From contig JAOPVD010000040.1 in the NCBI GenBank assembly GCA_025966295.1, forward strand, positions 1 to 15,033: a stretch of 15,033 nt of DNA. Direction: 5' to 3'. The position numbers and the translations under genes are program-made. A model generated the notes under the pieces. The model ran no database searches. It was not told where the DNA came from and was given only the letters and a program-made list of their open reading frames with translations. This DNA comes from Frankiales bacterium. Lineage in GTDB: Bacteria; Actinomycetota; Actinomycetes; Mycobacteriales; SCTD01. Below, piece after piece: positions 15,010 through 15,033 of this stretch; position 1 is the stretch's first letter; each line of letters begins with the position of its first letter.

Positions 15010-15033
15010 CGCCGCTCCCCCTCGGGGAGGCGA
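15010..15033 (+). terminator. Probable rpsT terminator hairpin at the right edge
   Basis: CTCCCC (15015-15020) and GGGGAG (15024-15029) flank a CTC loop about 25 nt after the rpsT stop, with further imperfect pairing outside. The window ends before any downstream tail can be seen. Confidence 0.6.

Overview
The window is high-GC DNA with strong G/C preference at third codon positions, frequent GTG starts and several apparently leaderless promoters (a TANNNT -10 box 5-7 nt before the start codon). Together with the rpsT / lepA / hemW neighbourhood and the families present (DUF3291, an actinobacterial QueA-like protein, a YbdK-type ligase), this points to an Actinomycetia chromosome. I cannot name the genus from the sequence alone. 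A soil-type, Frankiales/Geodermatophilales-like organism would fit, but that is a guess.

Layout from left to right. (1) A DEAD-box RNA helicase on the minus strand, cut by the left edge. (2) hemW (minus), divergent from a DUF3291 gene; both have -10 boxes placed for leaderless mRNAs within a 32-bp gap. (3) soxR (minus), whose stop codon overlaps that of DUF3291. soxR is divergent from a two-gene plus-strand operon (SDR oxidoreductase, then a QueA-like protein, 4-bp overlap), and a SoxR-type dyad sits in the shared promoter. (4) A 70-bp near-perfect inverted-repeat element that fills the gap to a convergent YbdK-type glutamate-cysteine-ligase-like gene. That gene is divergent, across only 18 bp, from a histidine phosphatase. 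(5) A minus-strand envelope/export stretch: a secreted DUF11-repeat protein, an S9 prolyl oligopeptidase and a secreted GH16 glycosidase, separated by hairpins and stacked palindromes. (6) lepA (minus), divergent from rpsT (plus), with a probable terminator at the right edge.

How it fits together. rpsT, lepA and hemW are housekeeping translation and heme genes that usually lie close together in actinobacteria. Here about 10 kb of accessory genes separates lepA from hemW. Within that segment SoxR probably controls the SDR/QueA-like pair in response to redox-active compounds, and the minus-strand secreted proteins look like cell-envelope functions.

The most notable observation is at the DUF11 protein's C-terminus. 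Its reading frame ends at a TAG, but the same frame continues for 45 sense codons to a TAA. These encode two LPxTG motifs (LPHTG, LPRTG), a hydrophobic segment and an Arg-rich tail: a complete sortase cell-wall anchor. A strong hairpin follows the TAA. Either an amber codon has detached a wall protein from its anchor, or the codon is read through or recoded, or the base is a sequencing error.
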